64,000 nt of DNA, from assembly GCF_900104225.1 (NCBI RefSeq), contig NZ_FNJK01000001.1, positions 496,001 to 560,000 on the forward strand, given 5' to 3'. This document shows positions 9,085-18,886 of this stretch, piece by piece; positions within the stretch are counted from its first letter, which is position 1; each line of letters begins with the position of its first letter. Origin of the DNA: Streptococcus equinus (GTDB lineage Bacteria > Bacillota > Bacilli > Lactobacillales > Streptococcaceae). Under the pieces are notes generated by a model. It was not told the DNA's origin, made no database searches, and was given only the letters and a program-made list of their open reading frames with translations. Position numbers and translations under genes: made by a program.

Positions 9085-9102
9085 TATTTTACTAGGTTTT
9101 TC
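9080..9102 (+). terminator. Terminator at the end of the spxA cluster
   Basis: CCTAGT at 9080-9085 pairs with ACTAGG at 9091-9096, followed by T-rich sequence. The stem includes the stop codon of the phosphatase gene. Confidence 0.7.
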
Positions 9103-9179
9103 TTTTATATCTATGGTAAAATGAGGATAATTTATAGAAAACGTTTTAATTGGGTAAATTTTATAAAAGGAGTTTTTTT

Positions 9180-10004
9180 ATGATAAATTGGCTAATGACA
9201 CAAAATGTTGTCCTTTTAGCCTTGTTAGCAGGTTTATTTACGTGGGGATGTACTATTGTAGGGTCTGCAGTTGTCTTTTTCTTTACCAAAGTTAGTCGCA
9301 AATTACTTGATGTCATGATGGGGTTTGCGGCCGGAGTAATGATTGCAGCGTCCTTTTGGTCTTTGCTTGACCCAGCGCTTGCCTACGCTAAAGCTGATTA
9401 TGGCAATTTTGCTTGGGTACCTGCAGCAGTTGGCTTTTTATTAGGTGGTTTTAGTCTTCGTTTGATTGATGCTCTTGTCCCACACTTACACTTGGGGTTA
9501 GAAGTGTCTGAAGCTGAAGGGATTCAACCAAAGAAAAAACTATCAAAAACAGCTCTTCTCTTTTTAGCGATTACTATTCATAATTTTCCAGAAGGTCTAG
9601 CGGTCGGTGTTACTTTTGGAGCTTTGGCTTCTGGTAATATGACTAGTTCGGCGCTTATTGGTGCTATTGGTCTTGCTATTGGGATTGGTTTACAAAATAT
9701 CCCAGAAGGTGCTGCGTTGTCGATTCCGATTCGAGCTGATGGCAGTTCACGATCACGAGCATTCTTCTTGGGGTCAATGTCAGCAATTGTTGAACCTATT
9801 GGAGCTGTTTTAGGAGCAGCTTTAGTAATTATTATGCTACAAATTATTCCGTATGCTCTGGCCTATGCAGCTGGTGCCATGATTTTCGTTGTTGTTGAAG
9901 AGTTAATTCCTGAATCACAGACGAATGAGAATACTGATGTGGCAACTCTTGGCTTAATGGTTGGGTTTGTTATCATGATGGTGATGGATGTGGCATTAGG
10001 CTAA
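9180..10004 (+). CDS. ZIP family metal transporter
   Basis: A 274-residue membrane protein with about eight hydrophobic segments. The two ZIP hallmarks are present: HNFPEGLAVGV (TM4) and QNIPEGAALSIP (TM5), which supply the His/Asn/Glu ligands of the metal path. A His-containing loop (PHLHLGLE) lies between TM3 and TM4. ZIP proteins import divalent cations such as Zn2+, Fe2+ or Mn2+ into the cytoplasm; the ion cannot be decided here. The start at 9180 follows AAAGGAG. It stands alone between two terminators. No Zn- or Mn-repressor site is recognised upstream. Confidence 0.88.
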   Translation: MINWLMTQNVVLLALLAGLFTWGCTIVGSAVVFFFTKVSRKLLDVMMGFAAGVMIAASFWSLLDPALAYAKADYGNFAWVPAAVGFLLGGFSLRLIDALVPHLHLGLEVSEAEGIQPKKKLSKTALLFLAITIHNFPEGLAVGVTFGALASGNMTSSALIGAIGLAIGIGLQNIPEGAALSIPIRADGSSRSRAFFLGSMSAIVEPIGAVLGAALVIIMLQIIPYALAYAAGAMIFVVVEELIPESQTNENTDVATLGLMVGFVIMMVMDVALG

Positions 10005-10020
10005 TCACTTTATATTCAAA

Positions 10021-10056
10021 AAGAGGTTGAGGTAAAATTTCTCAATCTCTTTTTTG
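10021..10056 (+). terminator. Terminator after the ZIP transporter
   Basis: An 11-bp stem, AAGAGGTTGAG at 10021-10031 with CTCAATCTCTT at 10041-10051 (one G-T pair), running into six T. Confidence 0.85.
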
Positions 10057-10123
10057 GTGTGCAAATTATTTGAAACAGTTTTCAAAATTTATTAAAATGG
10101 ACAAAAAAGAAAAAGGTGATGCT

Positions 10124-10450
10124 ATGGCAATTACAGTTAATTTGTATTATAAAGGTGCAAACGGCAGTGCTAGACGATTTGTAGAAGAAATGGAAAAATC
10201 TGGTATAGCAGATGCTATTCGTGCTGAAAAAGGTAATTTACGCTATGACTATTTCTTTCCGGCTAAAGAAACTGAGACAGTTTTATTGATTGATAGTTGG
10301 GAAAATCAAGAAGCCCTTGACAGTCATCACGCTTCACCGATGATGGCTACTTTGGCAAAGTTGCGTGATAAATACGATTTGCATATGACAGTTGAACGTT
10401 ATGTTTCAGATAATAGTGACGTTGATGACAGTGCTTTTATTCGCCATTAA
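10124..10450 (+). CDS. Putative quinol/antibiotic-biosynthesis-type monooxygenase (ABM fold)
   Basis: A 108-residue single-domain protein of the dimeric alpha/beta barrel (ABM) type: MAITVNLYYKG...ARRFVEEMEKSG...EKGNLRYDYFFP...VLLIDSWENQEALDSHHASPMMATLAKLRDKY. The W-E-x-x-x-A-x-x-x-H motif is typical of YgiN-like quinol monooxygenases and of small haem- or flavin-handling relatives. The substrate is unknown. The start at 10124 follows AAAGGTGA. Downstream are a thioredoxin-like gene and a glutathione reductase gene, so a redox-related unit is plausible (inference). Confidence 0.75.
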   Translation: MAITVNLYYKGANGSARRFVEEMEKSGIADAIRAEKGNLRYDYFFPAKETETVLLIDSWENQEALDSHHASPMMATLAKLRDKYDLHMTVERYVSDNSDVDDSAFIRH

Positions 10451-10496
10451 TTTATCAATTGCATCGATTATTAAGTTTTCTACAGGAGGTATTCAG

Positions 10497-10829
10497 ATGA
10501 CATCATTTGCATCATTTTTTACAGAAATCACTGCACAAGAAGCTAAAAAGTTTTTAGAAACAGCTGAAGATTTTATTCTCTTTATTGGTCGCCCTAGTTG
10601 TCCATATTGTCGCCGCTTTGAACCAAAGTTAACACAGGTTGCCAAAGATAATCAACTTACTGTTTACTTTGTAAATAGTGAAGGACTTGATTCAGGTATT
10701 CAAGAATTAAGAACAGCATATGATGTTTCAACTGTACCAGGTTTGTTAGTGGCTAAAGCTGGTCACGTTAAAGTGGTGTGTGATTCATCGTTGTCAGAAG
10801 AAGCTATTTTAGAGTTTATCAAGAATTAG
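10497..10829 (+). CDS. Thioredoxin-fold protein (bacteriocin-accessory-like)
   Basis: A 110-residue thioredoxin-like protein with the active site C35-P-Y-C38 in FIGRPSCPYCRRFEPKL and the cis-Pro loop VSTVPGLLVAKAG. The pattern fits the PedC/BrcD 'bacteriocin transport accessory' group and other small streptococcal thioredoxins. There is no signal peptide, so it should act in the cytoplasm. The ATG at 10497 follows an excellent ACAGGAGGT. It lies 13 bases upstream of the glutathione reductase gene, suggesting co-transcription. No bacteriocin gene is visible nearby. Confidence 0.8.
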   Translation: MTSFASFFTEITAQEAKKFLETAEDFILFIGRPSCPYCRRFEPKLTQVAKDNQLTVYFVNSEGLDSGIQELRTAYDVSTVPGLLVAKAGHVKVVCDSSLSEEAILEFIKN

Positions 10830-10842
10830 ATTTGGAGAATAT

Positions 10843-12197
10843 ATGGACGTTAAGCAATACGATTATATTGTTATTGGTGGAGGTTCTGGCGGGATTGCTT
10901 CAGCTAATCGTGCGGCTATGCATGGTGCTAAAGTCATTCTATTTGAAGCAAAAGAGGTTGGTGGTACCTGTGTTAATTTAGGATGTGTTCCTAAGAAAGT
11001 GATGTGGTACGGGGCTCAGGTTGCTGAGACGATTCAGACCTATGCTAGCGAATATGGTTTTCACATCACTGATACGACTTTTGATTTCAAAACGCTAAAA
11101 GCTAATCGTAAGGCCTATATCGATCGTATTCATGCCTCTTATGAACGTGGATTTGATAACAATGGTGTTGATCGCGTTTATGATTATGCTAGTTTTGTTA
11201 ATCCTCATACGGTTGAAGTTGCTGGTCAATACTATACAGCTCCGCACATTTTAATTGCGACTGGTGGTCATGCTCTTTATCCTGATATTCCAGGTGCTGA
11301 ATACGGCATGATTTCAGATGATTTTTTTGCCTTAGATAGTCTTCCAAAGCGTGTTGCTGTTGTTGGAGCAGGCTATATCGCTGTCGAACTTGCCGGAGTC
11401 TTACATGCACTCGGTTCAAAGACGGACCTTTTTGTTCGTAATGAACGACCACTTCGTACGTTTGATAAAGAAATTGTTGAAACCCTTGTTAAATACATGG
11501 CCGAAAGTGGTCCACAATTACATACGCACTCAATTCCAAAAGAAGTTAAAAAAATGCCGATGACTCTTTGACGTTAATTTTAGAAAATGGTGAATCTTAC
11601 ACGGTAGACGCTATCATTTGGGCAATTGGACGCAAGGCTAATGTGAGCGGATTTGGTCTTGAAAAAACAGGAGTAGGATTGACCAAAGAGGGCTACATTA
11701 AGACAGATGAGTATGAAAATACTTCTGTTGAAGGTATTTACGCTCTAGGAGATGTTAATGGTAAACTTGAACTAACACCTGTGGCAGTTAAAGCAGGACG
11801 ACAATTATCAGAACGCCTCTTTAACAACAAACCAACTGCAAAAATGGATTATAAAGACGTTGCCACAGTCATTTTTAGTCATCCAGCCATTGGTTCTATC
11901 GGGTATTCAGAGGAAAAAGCTATTGAAGAATTTGGGGCAGATAAAATTAAAGTTTATCGCTCAACTTTCACACCTATGTATACAGCTCTAGGCAATCATC
12001 GCCAACCAAGTAAAATGAAGTTGGTTACTTTAGGTGATGACGAGAAAATCATCGGTTTACATGGTATTGGCTATGGTGTTGATGAGATGATTCAAGGTTT
12101 TTCAGTTGCTATCAAAATGGGAGCAACTAAAGAAGATTTTGATAATACGGTAGCCATTCATCCAACAGGAGCAGAGGAGTTTGTGACAATGAGATAG
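10843..12197 (+). pseudogene. gor: Glutathione reductase, split by a single-base frameshift
   Basis: Two adjacent frames (10843-11571 and 11568-12197) together make a full-length class I flavoprotein disulfide reductase of about 450 residues. The first has the FAD motif IGGGSGGIASANRA, the redox-active GGTCVNLGCVPKK and the NADPH-binding GAGYIAVELAG. The second has GDVNGKLELTPVAVKAGR and the C-terminal active-site HPTGAEEFVTMR. The break is at an A-run of seven (11548-11554). One more A would restore VKKNADDSLTLILENG across the junction. As read, translation stops at 11569-11571 and gives an enzyme without its dimer interface and catalytic His. The cause may be real decay, a phase-variable or slippage site, or a sequencing error. 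Confidence 0.88.
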
Positions 12198-12221
12198 CTT
12201 TTAGATTTTTATACAAATAAG

Positions 12222-12247
12222 GCAGTTCGGATAATGAACTGCTTTTT
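12222..12247 (+). terminator. Terminator after gor
   Basis: GCAGTTC at 12222-12228 pairs with GAACTGC at 12236-12242, then five T. Confidence 0.85.
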
Positions 12248-12292
12248 ATTGACTAAATTACTGATTAAATCAGTCATATGCTTGTCTTAAAG

Positions 12293-12321
12293 TTGTAATT
12301 AACATGTGAAATTGTTATCAT
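12293..12321 (+). promoter_or_regulatory. Promoter of the rRNA methyltransferase gene, predicted leaderless
   Basis: TTGTAA at 12293-12298, an exact 17-bp spacer and TATCAT at 12316-12321. The predicted start site falls on the ATG at 12328. There is no Shine-Dalgarno sequence before this ATG. Confidence 0.6.
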
Positions 12322-12327
12322 ATAAGT

Positions 12328-13638
12328 ATGAAATTACCTGATAAATTTATTGAAAAATACCGTAATCTTCTTGGACAAGAAGCAGATGATTTCTTTGCTA
12401 CATTTGATCAAGAAGCTGTTTCTGGATTTCGTGTAAATCCTCTAAAAAATGCTCAGCAAACCTTCGATTCAGCAATTCCAAATACCCCGTGGGGTCACTA
12501 TGGGAAAGTATCTGGTAAGTCACCTGAACATGTCTCTGGATTGGTTTATTCTCAAGAACCTGCTGCTCAGATGGTTGCACAAGTAGCAGCACCCAAGGAA
12601 AACATGCGAGTGCTTGATTTAGCTGCAGCACCTGGTGGAAAATCAACTCACCTTCTCAGTTATATGAATAATACTGGCGTTTTGGTCAGCAATGAGATTT
12701 CTAACAAGCGCAGTAAAATCCTTGTTGAGAATGTCGAACGATTTGGTGCAAAAAATGTTGTGGTGACCAATGAAAGCTCAGATAGATTAGCAAAAGTTTT
12801 CAAAGAGTACTTTGACTTGATTGTCTTTGATGGTCCTTGTTCTGGAGAAGGAATGTTCCGAAAAGACCCTTCAGCGACACAATATTGGCATGAAGGATAT
12901 CCAGCTGAATGTGCCAGTCTCCAAAAGGAAATCTTAGAAGAAGCAATGAAAATGCTTGCTCCAGGTGGTACACTTGTTTACTCAACATGTACATGGTCCC
13001 CAGAGGAAAATGAAGGGGTGGTAAATTGGTTACTATCAGAATACGACAACCTTGAGCTTGTTCCGATTGAGAAAATCAACGGGATGGCTGAAGGAATTGA
13101 CATGCCTGAAGTTGCTCGCATGTATCCACACCGTTTTAAAGGTGAAGGACAATTTGTTGCTAAGCTACATGATACGAGAGAACCAGCTCACCGCAAAGTC
13201 AAACCTATAAAATCTAATCTAACAAAAGATCAGCTTAATTTATGGCAAGATTTCGCCAAAAAACATCTAAAAATTGAGCTAAGTGGGCTCCTACAAACCT
13301 TTGGTGATAACCTTTATTTGTTGCCAGAAGGTTTGCCTGATTTAGGTAAATTAAAAATTGCTCGCAATGGACTTCATCTAGGAACATTTAAGAAAAATCG
13401 TTTCGAACCATCTTTTGCATTGGGCTTAGCCCTTTCACCAAATGACGTAGAACAGTTTGTAGAAATTGATATAGAACAGTTCAAGGTTTATGTTACAGGA
13501 AATGTCATAAACTTAGAAAATCCATTAAAAAATGGTTGGTATTTAGTTTCTGTAAACGGCAACGGCATAGGTTTTGCAAAAGTTACTGGGAATATTCTGA
13601 AAAATTACTTTCCAAAAGGACTTCGCTTTAATCCCTAA
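12328..13638 (+). CDS. RsmB/RsmF-type 16S rRNA cytosine-C5 methyltransferase
   Basis: A 436-residue SAM-dependent RNA m5C methyltransferase. The core has the SAM site VLDLAAAPGGKSTHL, motif IV DGPCSGEGMFRK (contains the Cys used for product release) and motif VI YSTCTWSPEENEG (catalytic Cys). The N-terminus LPDKFIEKYRNLLGQEADDFFATF and the C-terminal PUA-like tail match the streptococcal RsmF/YebU-like enzymes. The start at 12328 is fixed by this conserved N-terminus; the gene appears to lack a ribosome site. It is a single-gene unit upstream of the pst operon. Confidence 0.9.
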   Translation: MKLPDKFIEKYRNLLGQEADDFFATFDQEAVSGFRVNPLKNAQQTFDSAIPNTPWGHYGKVSGKSPEHVSGLVYSQEPAAQMVAQVAAPKENMRVLDLAAAPGGKSTHLLSYMNNTGVLVSNEISNKRSKILVENVERFGAKNVVVTNESSDRLAKVFKEYFDLIVFDGPCSGEGMFRKDPSATQYWHEGYPAECASLQKEILEEAMKMLAPGGTLVYSTCTWSPEENEGVVNWLLSEYDNLELVPIEKINGMAEGIDMPEVARMYPHRFKGEGQFVAKLHDTREPAHRKVKPIKSNLTKDQLNLWQDFAKKHLKIELSGLLQTFGDNLYLLPEGLPDLGKLKIARNGLHLGTFKKNRFEPSFALGLALSPNDVEQFVEIDIEQFKVYVTGNVINLENPLKNGWYLVSVNGNGIGFAKVTGNILKNYFPKGLRFNP

Positions 13639-13780
13639 ACTGTTATAGGTACAATTTTTGAGTGACATAGGTTGAAAACCACTTTTCAAGGTTTCAGTGA
13701 TGTGATACTATTTCCTTGTGAGGTATTTGTAACACTTCATGTTATTTACTTTTTATTTTCAAAATAAGTAGGAATCGCAA

Positions 13781-14647
13781 ATGAAAAAAATGAAAATTCT
13801 TAGCTTTTTATTGCTAGTTACCTCAGTGACCTTTGCACTGTCTGGCTGCGCAAGCTGGATTGATAAAGGTCAGTCGATTACAAGTGTCGGATCGACAGCT
13901 TTGCAACCACTGGTAGAAGCTGCCGCAGATGAATTTGGATCGACTAATGTTGGAAAAACAGTCAATGTCCAAGGTGGTGGATCTGGTACAGGTCTTTCAC
14001 AAGTTCAATCAGGGGCTGTTCAAATTGGTAACAGCGATGTTTTCGCAGAAGAAAAAGAAGGTATTAATGCTGATAAGTTGGTGGATCACCAAGTAGCAGT
14101 AGCAGGTCTTGCGGTTATTGTTAACAAGAAAGTTTCAGTTAACAATCTAACGACAGATCAATTACATCAAATCTTTACTGGTAAGATTACGAACTGGAAA
14201 GAAGTTGGTGGACCTGATTTGGCCATTTCTATTATCAACCGTGCTGCAAGTTCAGGTTCTCGTGCGACCTTTGATAGTGTTATCATGAAAGGTGATTCAG
14301 CTATTCAAAGTCAAGAGCAGGACTCAAATGGTATGGTTAAATCAATTGTTTCGCAAACTCCAGGGGCTATTTCTTATCTTGCTTTTGCCTATGTAGATAG
14401 TTCCGTTAAGACAATTCGTTTGAACGGCTACAAACCAACTGCTGAAAATGTAACAAAAAATAACTGGCCACTCTGGTCTTATGAACATATGTATACGAAA
14501 GGTAAACCAACTGGTTTGACTAAAGAATTTTTGGACTACGTCATGAGTGATGATGTCCAAAAAGGTGTCGTTGAACAAATGGGCTATATTTCAGTTAACG
14601 ATATGAAAGTTACAAAAGCAGCTGATGGCACTGTTACAGCAAAATAA
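13781..14647 (+). CDS. pstS: Phosphate ABC transporter, substrate-binding lipoprotein
   Basis: PstS captures inorganic phosphate outside the membrane and hands it to PstCA. The 288-residue protein has a lipoprotein signal ([23 protein letters not shown], lipobox LSGC, lipidated Cys at about 23) and phosphate-binding blocks [39 protein letters not shown] and [17 protein letters not shown]. It is first in a five-gene transporter operon (10 bases to pstC). The 140-bp upstream region has only a weak possible -10 (TACTAT at about 13706, preceded by TG); I do not see a clear PhoP-type box. Confidence 0.95.
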   Translation: MKKMKILSFLLLVTSVTFALSGCASWIDKGQSITSVGSTALQPLVEAAADEFGSTNVGKTVNVQGGGSGTGLSQVQSGAVQIGNSDVFAEEKEGINADKLVDHQVAVAGLAVIVNKKVSVNNLTTDQLHQIFTGKITNWKEVGGPDLAISIINRAASSGSRATFDSVIMKGDSAIQSQEQDSNGMVKSIVSQTPGAISYLAFAYVDSSVKTIRLNGYKPTAENVTKNNWPLWSYEHMYTKGKPTGLTKEFLDYVMSDDVQKGVVEQMGYISVNDMKVTKAADGTVTAK

Positions 14648-14656
14648 GGAGATGTT

Positions 14657-15574
14657 ATGAGAAATCAAGATCTTGAGAAACAGTTAACAACGCCTTCGAA
14701 AAATTCTCGCCTTGAGAAGTTCGGAAAAGGCATTACATTCTTTTGTTTAGTACTGATTGTTTTCATTGTTGCAATGATTTTAATCTTTGTTGCTCAAAAA
14801 GGGTTATCAACTTTCTTCGTTGACGGTGTTAACCCGATCAAATTCCTTTTTGGAAGTAAATGGGATCCAAGTTCAGGATCATTTGGAGCCCTTCCAATGA
14901 TTTTGGGATCATTTATTGTAACGATTTTGTCTGCCTTGGTAGCAACACCTATTGCTATTGGTGCAGCGGTCTTTATGACAGAAATTTCTCCAAAATATGG
15001 AGCTAAAATTCTACAACCAGCAATTGAATTATTGACAGGTATTCCATCTGTTGTTTATGGGTTCATTGGGCTACAAGTCATTGTGCCATTTACACGTTCT
15101 ATTTTTGGTGGAACTGGTTTTGGTATTTTGTCCGGTGTCTGTGTTTTGTTTGTTATGATTTTACCGACGGTTACTTTCATGACAATTGACAGTTTAAAAG
15201 CAGTGCCAAGACATTATAAAGAAGCTAGTTTAGCGATGGGAGCCACTCGTTGGCAAACCATCTGGCGCGTTATTTTAAATGCTGCTAGACCTGGTATCTT
15301 TACCGCAGTTATTTTCGGTATGGCACGTGCCTTTGGTGAAGCCTTAGCTATCCAAATGGTCGTTGGTAACTCAGCAGTTGTTCCTACATCACTAACAACT
15401 CCAGCAGCAACCCTAACATCCGTTCTTACAATGGGAATTGGTAATACCGTTATGGGAACTGTTCAAAATAATGTTCTTTGGTCACTAGCGTTGGTTCTAC
15501 TCATCATGAGCCTAGGATTCAACATGCTCGTGAAATTTATTACAAGAGAAAGAAAGAGAAACTATGCACGCTAA
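14657..15574 (+). CDS. pstC: Phosphate ABC transporter permease PstC
   Basis: One of the two membrane subunits of the Pst phosphate importer. The 305-residue protein has six predicted membrane segments. The binding-protein-dependent transport loop that contacts the ATPase reads KAVPRHYKEASLAMGATRWQTIWRVILNAARPGIFTA (about residues 175-210, EAA motif with the invariant G). The N-terminal amphipathic part (DLEKQLTTPSKNSRLEKFGK) is cytoplasmic. Its start follows AAGGAGATG; its end overlaps the pstA start by 11 bases. Confidence 0.95.
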   Translation: MRNQDLEKQLTTPSKNSRLEKFGKGITFFCLVLIVFIVAMILIFVAQKGLSTFFVDGVNPIKFLFGSKWDPSSGSFGALPMILGSFIVTILSALVATPIAIGAAVFMTEISPKYGAKILQPAIELLTGIPSVVYGFIGLQVIVPFTRSIFGGTGFGILSGVCVLFVMILPTVTFMTIDSLKAVPRHYKEASLAMGATRWQTIWRVILNAARPGIFTAVIFGMARAFGEALAIQMVVGNSAVVPTSLTTPAATLTSVLTMGIGNTVMGTVQNNVLWSLALVLLIMSLGFNMLVKFITRERKRNYAR

Positions 15575-16451
15575 GAAATTTGATAAGTTAGCAACAGGAA
15601 TTCTCTACACAATTGCTGGGATTATTGTTGCGATTTTGGCATCATTATTACTATATATCTTGGTTAATGGATTACCACATGTCAACTGGTCATTCTTGAC
15701 GGGTAAATCATCATCATATGAAGCTGGTGGTGGTATTGGGATTCAATTGTATAATTCCCTCTTTCTTTTGGTAATCACATTGGTTATTTCTATCCCTTTA
15801 TCAATGGGAGCAGGAATTTATTTGTCTGAATACGCGAAAAAAGGCCGTTTTACTAATTTCATCAGAACATGTATTGAAATTCTTTCATCTTTACCATCTG
15901 TTGTTGTCGGTTTGTTTGGTTACTTGATTTTCGTTGTTCAATTCCAATATGGATTCTCAATCATCTCAGGTGCCCTTGCTCTTACCGTTTTTAACCTTCC
16001 ACAAATGACACGTAATGTTGAAGATGGTCTTCGTAATGTTCACCACACACAACGTGAAGCAGGTCTTGCGCTTGGTTTGTCACGTTGGGAAACAGTAGTT
16101 CATGTGGTCATTCCAGAAGCTCTTCCAAGTATTGTGACTGGTATCGTTCTTGCTTCAGGTCGTATTTTCGGTGAAGCAGCAGCGCTTATCTACACAGCTG
16201 GTCAATCAGCACCAGCTCTCGATTGGTCAAACTGGAATCCGCTAAGTATTACAAGTCCGATTTCAATTTTCCGTCAAGCCGAAACTTTGGCTGTTCACAT
16301 TTGGAAAGTTAATAGTGAAGGAACGATTCCTGATGCGACTCAAGTATCGCAAGGAAGTGCTGCAGTTCTCTTGATTTTCATCTTAATTTTCAACCTCTCA
16401 GCACGTTATATCGGTAAAAAACTTCACGCCAAATTAACGTCAGCAAAATAA
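15564..16451 (+). CDS. pstA: Phosphate ABC transporter permease PstA
   Basis: The second membrane subunit of the Pst importer, 295 residues with six hydrophobic segments. The EAA loop reads [42 protein letters not shown] (about 152-192). The motif [18 protein letters not shown] is typical of PstA. It overlaps pstC by 11 bases and is followed by pstB after 10 bases, so the order pstC-pstA-pstB-pstB is one transcription and translation unit. Confidence 0.95.
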   Translation: MHAKKFDKLATGILYTIAGIIVAILASLLLYILVNGLPHVNWSFLTGKSSSYEAGGGIGIQLYNSLFLLVITLVISIPLSMGAGIYLSEYAKKGRFTNFIRTCIEILSSLPSVVVGLFGYLIFVVQFQYGFSIISGALALTVFNLPQMTRNVEDGLRNVHHTQREAGLALGLSRWETVVHVVIPEALPSIVTGIVLASGRIFGEAAALIYTAGQSAPALDWSNWNPLSITSPISIFRQAETLAVHIWKVNSEGTIPDATQVSQGSAAVLLIFILIFNLSARYIGKKLHAKLTSAK

Positions 16452-16461
16452 AGGAGAAGAG

Positions 16462-17265
16462 ATGACAAAGTATAACTGGAATGAAAGACATATTATTACT
16501 TTTCCTGAAGAAAAATTAGCCCTAGCTACAAAAGACCTTCATGTTTACTATGGTCAAAAAGAAGCTATCAAGGGGATTGATATGCAGTTTGAAAAAAATA
16601 AAATCACTGCTCTTATCGGACCTTCAGGATGTGGTAAATCAACTTTTCTTCGTAGCCTAAATCGTATGAACGATACCATTGATATTGCGAAAGTCACTGG
16701 ACAAATTTTGTACGAAGGTATTGATGTTAATGCCAAAAACATTAACGTTTACGAAATGCGTAAGCACATCGGAATGGTTTTCCAACGACCAAATCCATTT
16801 GCTAAATCAATCTATAAAAATATTACATTTGCCTACGAACGTGCAGGTGTTAAAGATAAACAATTTTTAGATGAAATCGTTGAGACTTCTCTAAAACAAG
16901 CTGCCCTCTGGGATCAAGTGAAAGATGATTTGCATAAATCAGCCTTCACCCTTTCAGGCGGTCAACAACAACGCTTGTGTATCGCTCGTGCTATCGCAGT
17001 GAAACCTGATATTCTTTTGATGGACGAACCTGCATCAGCCCTTGACCCTGTTGCGACAATGCAACTGGAAGATACAATGTTTGAGTTGAAAAAAGATTAC
17101 ACAATCATTATTGTTACTCATAACATGCAACAAGCCGCACGTGCTAGTGATTATACAGCCTTCTTCTATTTGGGGGATTTGATCGAATACGATAAAACCA
17201 ATAATATTTTCCAAAATGCCAAATTGCAATCAACTAGCGATTATGTGTCAGGACACTTTGGTTAG
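16462..17265 (+). CDS. pstB: Phosphate ABC transporter ATP-binding protein PstB (first copy)
   Basis: ATPase of the Pst importer, 267 residues. All nucleotide-binding motifs are canonical: Walker [11 protein letters not shown]-loop [12 protein letters not shown], signature LSGGQQQR, Walker [14 protein letters not shown] and H-loop [13 protein letters not shown] with the switch His present. It has an N-terminal extension of about 15 residues ([17 protein letters not shown]) relative to the second copy. Start follows GGAGAAGAG. Tandem pstB genes are usual in streptococci. Confidence 0.95.
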   Translation: MTKYNWNERHIITFPEEKLALATKDLHVYYGQKEAIKGIDMQFEKNKITALIGPSGCGKSTFLRSLNRMNDTIDIAKVTGQILYEGIDVNAKNINVYEMRKHIGMVFQRPNPFAKSIYKNITFAYERAGVKDKQFLDEIVETSLKQAALWDQVKDDLHKSAFTLSGGQQQRLCIARAIAVKPDILLMDEPASALDPVATMQLEDTMFELKKDYTIIIVTHNMQQAARASDYTAFFYLGDLIEYDKTNNIFQNAKLQSTSDYVSGHFG

Positions 17266-17276
17266 AAAGGCAAGAC

Positions 17277-18035
17277 ATGACAGAACCTATTTTAAAAGTA
17301 AGAGACTTATCTGTTTACTATAATAAGAAAAAAGCGCTCAATAATGTCTCTATGGATTTCTATCCTAATGAAATTACTGCATTGATTGGTCCATCTGGTT
17401 CAGGAAAATCAACACTATTACGTTCGATTAATCGAATGGGGGACTTGAACCCTGAAGTAACCCTAACAGGATCAATCGTTTATAACGGACATAACATTTA
17501 CAGTCCAAGAACAGACACTGTTGAACTTCGTAAAGAAATCGGAATGGTTTTCCAACAACCTAACCCATTTCCAATGTCAATTTATGAAAATGTTGTTTAT
17601 GGTTTGCGTTTAAAAGGAATCAAGGATAAGCAAATTTTGGATGAAGCAGTTGAAAGTTCTTTGATTGGTGCCTCAATCTGGGATGAAGTCAAAGACCGTT
17701 TGCATGATTCTGCTCTTGGCTTGTCAGGTGGTCAACAACAGCGTGTGTGTGTAGCACGTGTTCTTGCAACAAGTCCAAAAATTATTTTACTTGATGAACC
17801 AACATCAGCTCTTGACCCTATCTCAGCAGGTAAGGTCGAAGATACGCTTTATGGTTTGAAAGATAAATACACAATGCTTCTTGTGACACGTTCAATGCAA
17901 CAAGCATCACGTATCTCAGATCGTACCGGTTTCTTCCTTGATGGAAAACTCATTGAGTACGGAAAAACTCATGAAATGTTCATGGATCCTAAATGTAAAG
18001 AAACCGAAGATTATATTACTGGTAAATTTGGTTAG
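17277..18035 (+). CDS. pstB: Phosphate ABC transporter ATP-binding protein PstB (second copy, altered H-loop)
   Basis: Second Pst ATPase, 252 residues. Walker A (GPSGSGKST), Q-loop ([12 protein letters not shown]), signature (LSGGQQQR) and Walker B ([13 protein letters not shown]) are intact. The H-loop reads [13 protein letters not shown]: the switch His that contacts the ATP gamma-phosphate is Arg. The first copy retains His. The pair may therefore form an asymmetric heterodimer with one consensus and one altered site (inference). It lies 11 bases after the first pstB and 30 before phoU. Confidence 0.93.
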   Translation: MTEPILKVRDLSVYYNKKKALNNVSMDFYPNEITALIGPSGSGKSTLLRSINRMGDLNPEVTLTGSIVYNGHNIYSPRTDTVELRKEIGMVFQQPNPFPMSIYENVVYGLRLKGIKDKQILDEAVESSLIGASIWDEVKDRLHDSALGLSGGQQQRVCVARVLATSPKIILLDEPTSALDPISAGKVEDTLYGLKDKYTMLLVTRSMQQASRISDRTGFFLDGKLIEYGKTHEMFMDPKCKETEDYITGKFG

Positions 18036-18065
18036 TTTTGGGAACACTCAAAAGGAGATGATATT

Positions 18066-18719
18066 ATGTTAAGATCAAAATTTGACGATGAATTAGAAAA
18101 ATTGCATAACCAATTCTATGCTATGGGTACTGAAGTGTTGTCACAAATTAACAAAACAGTTCGTGCTTTTATCAGCCATGACCGTGAATTGGCTAAAGAG
18201 GTTATTGAAGGCGACGAAATTGTTAATAATTTCGAAACAAAACTTGAGAAAAAATCTCTTGAAATCATTGCCCTACAACAACCCGTTTCACAAGATTTAC
18301 GTACGGTTATTACCGTTTTGAAAGCATCTAGCGATGTTGAACGTATGGGTGACCATGCTACATCAATCGCTAAAGCAACTATTCGTGTTAAAGGCGAAGA
18401 ACGTTTGCCAGAAGTTGAAGCAGAAATCAAAAAAATGGGTAAAGCCGTTCGTAACATGGTAGAAGAAGCGCTTGATGTTTATGTGACAGGTGAAGAAGAA
18501 CGCGCTTATGAAGTTGCAGCTTCTGATGAAGTCATTGATAACTACTTTAAAGAAATTCAAAACATGGCTGTTGAATCTATTCGTCAACAACCAGATACTG
18601 TTTTTGCTGGTAAAGAGTATCTTCAAGTAATTACTTACTTAGAACGTATCGGTGATTATGCTCGTAACCTTTGTGAATGGGTTATTTACCTTAAAACAGG
18701 AAAAATTATTGAATTGTAA
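18066..18719 (+). CDS. phoU: Phosphate signalling regulator PhoU
   Basis: PhoU links the activity of the Pst transporter to phosphate-responsive gene control and restrains uptake when phosphate is plentiful. The 217-residue protein is all-helical with two repeated three-helix units. The metal-binding E/DxxxD-type motifs are present in each half: VERMGDHATSIAKATI and LERIGDYARNLCEWVIYL. Start follows AAAGGAGATGAT. It is the last gene of the pst operon and is followed by a terminator. Confidence 0.95.
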   Translation: MLRSKFDDELEKLHNQFYAMGTEVLSQINKTVRAFISHDRELAKEVIEGDEIVNNFETKLEKKSLEIIALQQPVSQDLRTVITVLKASSDVERMGDHATSIAKATIRVKGEERLPEVEAEIKKMGKAVRNMVEEALDVYVTGEEERAYEVAASDEVIDNYFKEIQNMAVESIRQQPDTVFAGKEYLQVITYLERIGDYARNLCEWVIYLKTGKIIEL

Positions 18720-18726
18720 AAGTTTA

Positions 18727-18753
18727 AAAGACTGTCTATTAGGCAGTCTTTTT
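18727..18753 (+). terminator. Terminator of the pst-phoU operon
   Basis: AAAGACTG at 18727-18734 pairs with CAGTCTTT at 18744-18751, then T-run. Confidence 0.85.
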
Positions 18754-18770
18754 CAATAGGCTTTTTAAAA

Positions 18771-18799
18771 CTGACATATATCATATTTTGTGATATAAT
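18771..18799 (+). promoter_or_regulatory. pepN promoter
   Basis: CTGACA at 18771-18776, 17-bp spacer and TATAAT at 18794-18799 with an extended TGA before it. The spacer contains a small dyad, TATCA...TGATA, that could be an operator. The mRNA leader would be about 130 bases. Confidence 0.65.
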
Positions 18800-18886
18800 G
18801 ATGAAGTTTGATGGTATTGTCGTTTTCTGAATTTTCATTTATTATACAATCCATCATACGATTTAATTTTTAAAAGATTAGGTGAT

